Assembly: GCA_012515365.1 (NCBI GenBank)
Contig: JAAYYM010000508.1
Coordinates: 1-7,400, forward strand
From: Clostridia bacterium
GTDB taxonomy: Bacteria > Bacillota_A > Clostridia > Lachnospirales > Lachnospiraceae
Reading direction: 5' to 3'
DNA: 7,400 nt
Below the pieces are notes generated by a model. That model was not told where the DNA came from and made no database searches. It worked only from the letters and a program-made list of their open reading frames with translations. Shown piece by piece: positions 5,096-7,400 of the stretch. The stretch's first letter is position 1. Every line of letters begins with the position of its first letter. Position numbers and translations under genes: made by a program.

Positions 5096-5120
5096 ATTCC
5101 TGTTGAGAAAATATAGGAAT
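5096..5120 (+). promoter_or_regulatory. Inverted repeat overlapping the methyltransferase promoter
   Basis: ATTCCT (5096-5101) and AGGAAT (5115-5120) form an inverted repeat with a 13-bp gap that spans the -35 box TTGAGA and part of the promoter spacer. Its position suits a repressor operator, but six-base arms in A/T-rich DNA can be chance. Confidence 0.3.
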
Positions 5121-5131
5121 TAGTTTATAAT
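5103..5131 (+). promoter_or_regulatory. Strong sigma-A promoter for the methyltransferase-secA unit
   Basis: TTGAGA (5103-5108, 5 of 6 matches to TTGACA) and a perfect TATAAT (5126-5131) are separated by exactly 17 bp. Transcription would begin near 5138, leaving a leader of about 58 nt. It is the best promoter in the window and is placed to drive the methyltransferase gene and, through a 20-nt gap without a terminator, secA. Confidence 0.8.
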
Positions 5132-5134
5132 CTA

Positions 5135-5160
5135 TAACAGTGGGTCAGAATCGGCTGTTA
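5135..5160 (+). other. Inverted repeat at the start of the methyltransferase leader
   Basis: TAACAG (5135-5140) is complementary to CTGTTA (5155-5160), separated by 14 nt. It begins at about the predicted transcription start, so it could be a 5'-end stem or an operator just downstream of the start. Six pairs only. Confidence 0.3.
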
Positions 5161-5196
5161 CTTAAAAACGATTTTGTACATGAATAGGAGATCAAT

Positions 5197-6219
5197 ATGA
5201 GTTCAAATGATAAGTATGGAAAGCCACTTGGAAATCTGATGGAGTTCAAGAGTAATTTCTTTGAACAAAATGAAGCAATGTTGAAAATGGCTGATGATAT
5301 GGGCGATGTTCTTCGCAAGCAGCCCAAACGAACAGGTTGCAAAATCTGTGGTGGCAAATTAGGCACACCTTTGTTTACAAGTCATGATATTGGATATATA
5401 TTGTGTGAACGCTGCGGACATCTGAATTCGGAATATGAGGATACAGAAGAGTTCGCTAATAAGGTATATATTGAAGATGATTATTTAAAAAACTACAGTG
5501 AAACAGATAAAGAGGCATACAAAAAACGCCTTCAGACAATTTACATACCAAAGGCAGAGTATTTAAAGGAATGCCTAAGCAAAGAGAAAGCAGAATGGAA
5601 AGTGCTGGATATCGGTGCAGGCAGCGGATACTTTGTACAAGCTGCAAAGTCACTCGGATTGAGAGCGGAAGGAATTGAGATTTCACCAACGCAGGTTTCT
5701 TTTGCAAATCAGATGGCAGGAGAGGAAATACTCAAATGTGTATCCAGTGACAAGATTTCGGATTATATCAGAAGTACGGATGCGCAGGTTTTGTCTGCAA
5801 TCGGAGTATTTGAGCATATTATTACTCTTAAGGATACGCTAAGAGCAATCCAGGAAAATCCATCTATTCAATATATTTATTTATCTGTTCCGATGTTTTC
5901 GTTTAGCTGCGCATTTGAAACATCACATCAGCTTTGCTATAATAGACACACTGGCGGAACACATACGCATCTGTTCTCGCAGCAGTCACTGCAGTATATG
6001 GCAGACAGTATGGATTTTATGATTGATTCACAATGGAAATTTGGATCAGATGCAATGGATCTTTATCGTTTTCTGTGTGTATCACTGGAACAAAGCGGCA
6101 ATAAAGAATTTAAAGATTATTTCTCGAAAAAGTTTCTTCCATTAATTGATGATATTCAATTAATCTTTGATCAAAGTGATTTCGCATCAGAAGTACATAT
6201 GTTAATGAAGAGAAAATAG
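5197..6219 (+). CDS. Zinc-ribbon class I SAM-dependent methyltransferase
   Basis: This 340-residue protein has three parts: an acidic N-terminal lead of about 45 residues, a four-cysteine zinc ribbon (C48-x2-C51 and C70-x2-C73), and a Rossmann-type methyltransferase domain. Methyltransferase motifs are LDIGAGSGYF (137-146, SAM loop), the acidic end of strand 2 in EISPTQ (161-166), and GVFEHI (203-208). HTHLF (256-260) followed by SQQSL resembles the Methyltransf_23 group. A zinc-binding lead plus this domain recalls C- and O-methyltransferases of sugar and secondary metabolism (NovU/TylC3-like), but this protein is shorter and the substrate is unknown. AGGAG (5186-5190), 6 nt before the ATG, sets the start. 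Some rare ATA codons (I68, I117, I178) set it apart from the etf genes. It lies 20 nt upstream of secA and shares its promoter. Confidence 0.85.
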   Translation: MSSNDKYGKPLGNLMEFKSNFFEQNEAMLKMADDMGDVLRKQPKRTGCKICGGKLGTPLFTSHDIGYILCERCGHLNSEYEDTEEFANKVYIEDDYLKNYSETDKEAYKKRLQTIYIPKAEYLKECLSKEKAEWKVLDIGAGSGYFVQAAKSLGLRAEGIEISPTQVSFANQMAGEEILKCVSSDKISDYIRSTDAQVLSAIGVFEHIITLKDTLRAIQENPSIQYIYLSVPMFSFSCAFETSHQLCYNRHTGGTHTHLFSQQSLQYMADSMDFMIDSQWKFGSDAMDLYRFLCVSLEQSGNKEFKDYFSKKFLPLIDDIQLIFDQSDFASEVHMLMKRK

Positions 6220-6239
6220 AATGTATAGGAGTCGTATAA

Positions 6240-7400
6240 ATGAATCTAATTGAAAAAGTATTTGGAACACATAGTCAGAGAGAACTAAAGTTGATTGATC
6301 CGATTATTGATCAGATTGAAGCCTTAAGACCTGCTATGATGGAACTGACAGATGCACAGCTTCGTGAGAAAACAAAGGAGTATAAAAAACGTTTTCAAGA
6401 GGGAGAGTCACTGGATGATCTGCTTCCAGAGGCATATGCGACAGTACGTGAAGGCGCAAGACGTTCATTGAAAATGGAACATTACCGTGTACAGCTGATC
6501 GGTGGAGTTGTTCTGCATCAAGGACGTATCGCCGAGATGAGAACAGGTGAAGGTAAAACTCTTGTTTCTACTCTGCCTGCATATTTAAATGCACTTGAAG
6601 GTAAGGGTGTCAATATCGTTACTGTTAATGACTATTTGGCAAAGCGTGATGCAGAATGGATGGGACAGGTACATGAATTTTTAGGGCTTACTGTAGGTGT
6701 TGTATTAAATGGTATGACTTCTGAGGAACGCCGCGATGCTTATGCATGTGACATTACTTATGTAACCAATAATGAACTTGGATTTGATTATCTTCGTGAT
6801 AATATGGTGATTTACAAGGAGCAGCTGGTTCTTCGTGATCTGCATTATGCGATTATCGATGAGGTCGATTCAGTATTGATCGATGAGGCAAGAACTCCTC
6901 TTATCATTTCAGGACAAGGAAATAAATCTACACAGCTGTATAATCTCTGCGATATGCTCGCAAGAACCTTGAAACGTGGCGAGGATATGGAGGATCTTTC
7001 TAAGATCGATGCGATCATGGGCGTTGAACAGGAAGAGACCGGAGACTTTATCGTAAATGAGAAGGATAAGGTTGTTAACCTGACAGAAGCAGGTGTAAAG
7101 CGAGTAGAAGAATTTTTCCGTATCGAGAACCTTGCAGATGCAGAAAATCTGGACATCCAGCATAATATTATTTTGGCATTACGTGCACATAACCTGATGT
7201 TCCGTGATCAGGATTATGTAGTAAAGAATGATGAAGTACTGATCGTTGATGAATTTACCGGACGTATTATGCCGGGAAGACGTTACTCAGACGGTCTGCA
7301 TCAGGCTATTGAGGCAAAAGAGCATGTAAAGGTAAAACGTGAAAGTAAAACACTTGCTACGATTACCTTCCAGAACTTCTTTAATAAATTTGAAAAGAAA
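6240..7400 (+). CDS. secA: Preprotein translocase ATPase SecA (3' end beyond window)
   Basis: The frame is open from the ATG at 6240 to the window end, giving 387 residues, under half of a normal SecA of about 800-900. SecA is the ATPase motor that pushes unfolded preproteins through the SecYEG channel. The N-terminus (MNLIEKVFG) is typical. Walker A is MRTGEGKT (100-107), Walker B lies in [18 protein letters not shown] (205-222), and [12 protein letters not shown] (129-140) and [13 protein letters not shown] (176-188) are standard motor motifs. The preprotein-binding region follows, then [20 protein letters not shown] (336-355). These match the housekeeping SecA1 form rather than an obvious accessory SecA2. 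AGGAG (6227-6231) is 8 nt before the start. The gene follows the methyltransferase gene after 20 nt with no terminator, so it is probably co-transcribed; a second promoter further upstream in the methyltransferase gene cannot be ruled out. Confidence 0.97.
   Translation, partial: MNLIEKVFGTHSQRELKLIDPIIDQIEALRPAMMELTDAQLREKTKEYKKRFQEGESLDDLLPEAYATVREGARRSLKMEHYRVQLIGGVVLHQGRIAEMRTGEGKTLVSTLPAYLNALEGKGVNIVTVNDYLAKRDAEWMGQVHEFLGLTVGVVLNGMTSEERRDAYACDITYVTNNELGFDYLRDNMVIYKEQLVLRDLHYAIIDEVDSVLIDEARTPLIISGQGNKSTQLYNLCDMLARTLKRGEDMEDLSKIDAIMGVEQEETGDFIVNEKDKVVNLTEAGVKRVEEFFRIENLADAENLDIQHNIILALRAHNLMFRDQDYVVKNDEVLIVDEFTGRIMPGRRYSDGLHQAIEAKEHVKVKRESKTLATITFQNFFNKFEKK

Larger units (their letters stand above)
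4814..5102 (+). other. Structured, C-rich non-coding region between buk and the methyltransferase
   Basis: No convincing gene is seen in this stretch. It contains a weak -10-like TATGAT (4841-4846), a degenerate CGCCC repeat array (4860-4889), and a large nested hairpin (4905-5054). It is clearly richer in C and in GC than the A/T-rich spacers elsewhere in the window, which suggests either a structured RNA or an inserted element. Confidence 0.7.

Noticed and set aside
6845..7163. Two overlapping minus strand open frames inside secA
   Set aside because: Both are antisense to the conserved SecA ATPase and preprotein-binding domains; no promoter or ribosome binding site supports them.
6240..7400. 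Accessory SecA2 with its own glycosylation locus
   Set aside because: The visible motor motifs and preprotein-binding region match housekeeping SecA1, and there are no accessory Sec genes or serine-rich adhesin genes in the window.

Overview
The window comes from a low-to-moderate GC, butyrate-forming Firmicute, most likely a gut Clostridia/Lachnospiraceae member. This rests on the gene content (an electron-transfer flavoprotein pair plus phosphate butyryltransferase and butyrate kinase), A/T-rich spacers, strong AGGAGG-type ribosome binding sites and many T-tailed hairpin terminators. The exact genus cannot be read from the sequence. All recognised genes lie on the + strand.

Positions 1-2008 hold the end of a butyryl-CoA synthesis operon. 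There is a probable last-codon remnant of an upstream gene (perhaps bcd), then etfB and etfA, then a long hairpin terminator. Positions 2009-2658 hold a separate unit: an A/T-rich leader with an exact 11-bp tandem repeat, a possible 19-codon leader ORF overlapping the next start as ATGA, an extremely acidic repeat lipoprotein of unknown function, and its own terminator. Positions 2659-4813 hold ptb-buk, which converts butyryl-CoA to butyrate with ATP formation. An 18-bp inverted repeat upstream of ptb matches the clostridial Rex (redox-sensing repressor) operator at 13 of 14 defined positions. The unit ends in a strong terminator.

Positions 4814-5102 are an unusual, C-rich, highly structured non-coding stretch. 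A 22-bp stem, fully paired as + strand RNA with one G.U pair, encloses a second stem and a T-tailed terminator-like hairpin. Just after it a near-consensus promoter (TTGAGA-17-TATAAT) drives a zinc-ribbon SAM methyltransferase gene, followed 20 nt later by secA, which runs off the window at 7400.

Together, etfBA (with Bcd, presumed upstream) passes electrons to crotonyl-CoA reduction, and ptb-buk conserves energy from the resulting butyryl-CoA. The Rex-like site would tie ptb-buk expression to the NADH/NAD+ ratio. The lipoprotein and methyltransferase are not obviously part of this pathway. The best leads for something new are the nested-hairpin element at 4905-5054, the coupled leader ORF plus acidic lipoprotein, and the methyltransferase-secA pairing. 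None is proven to be a new system from sequence alone.
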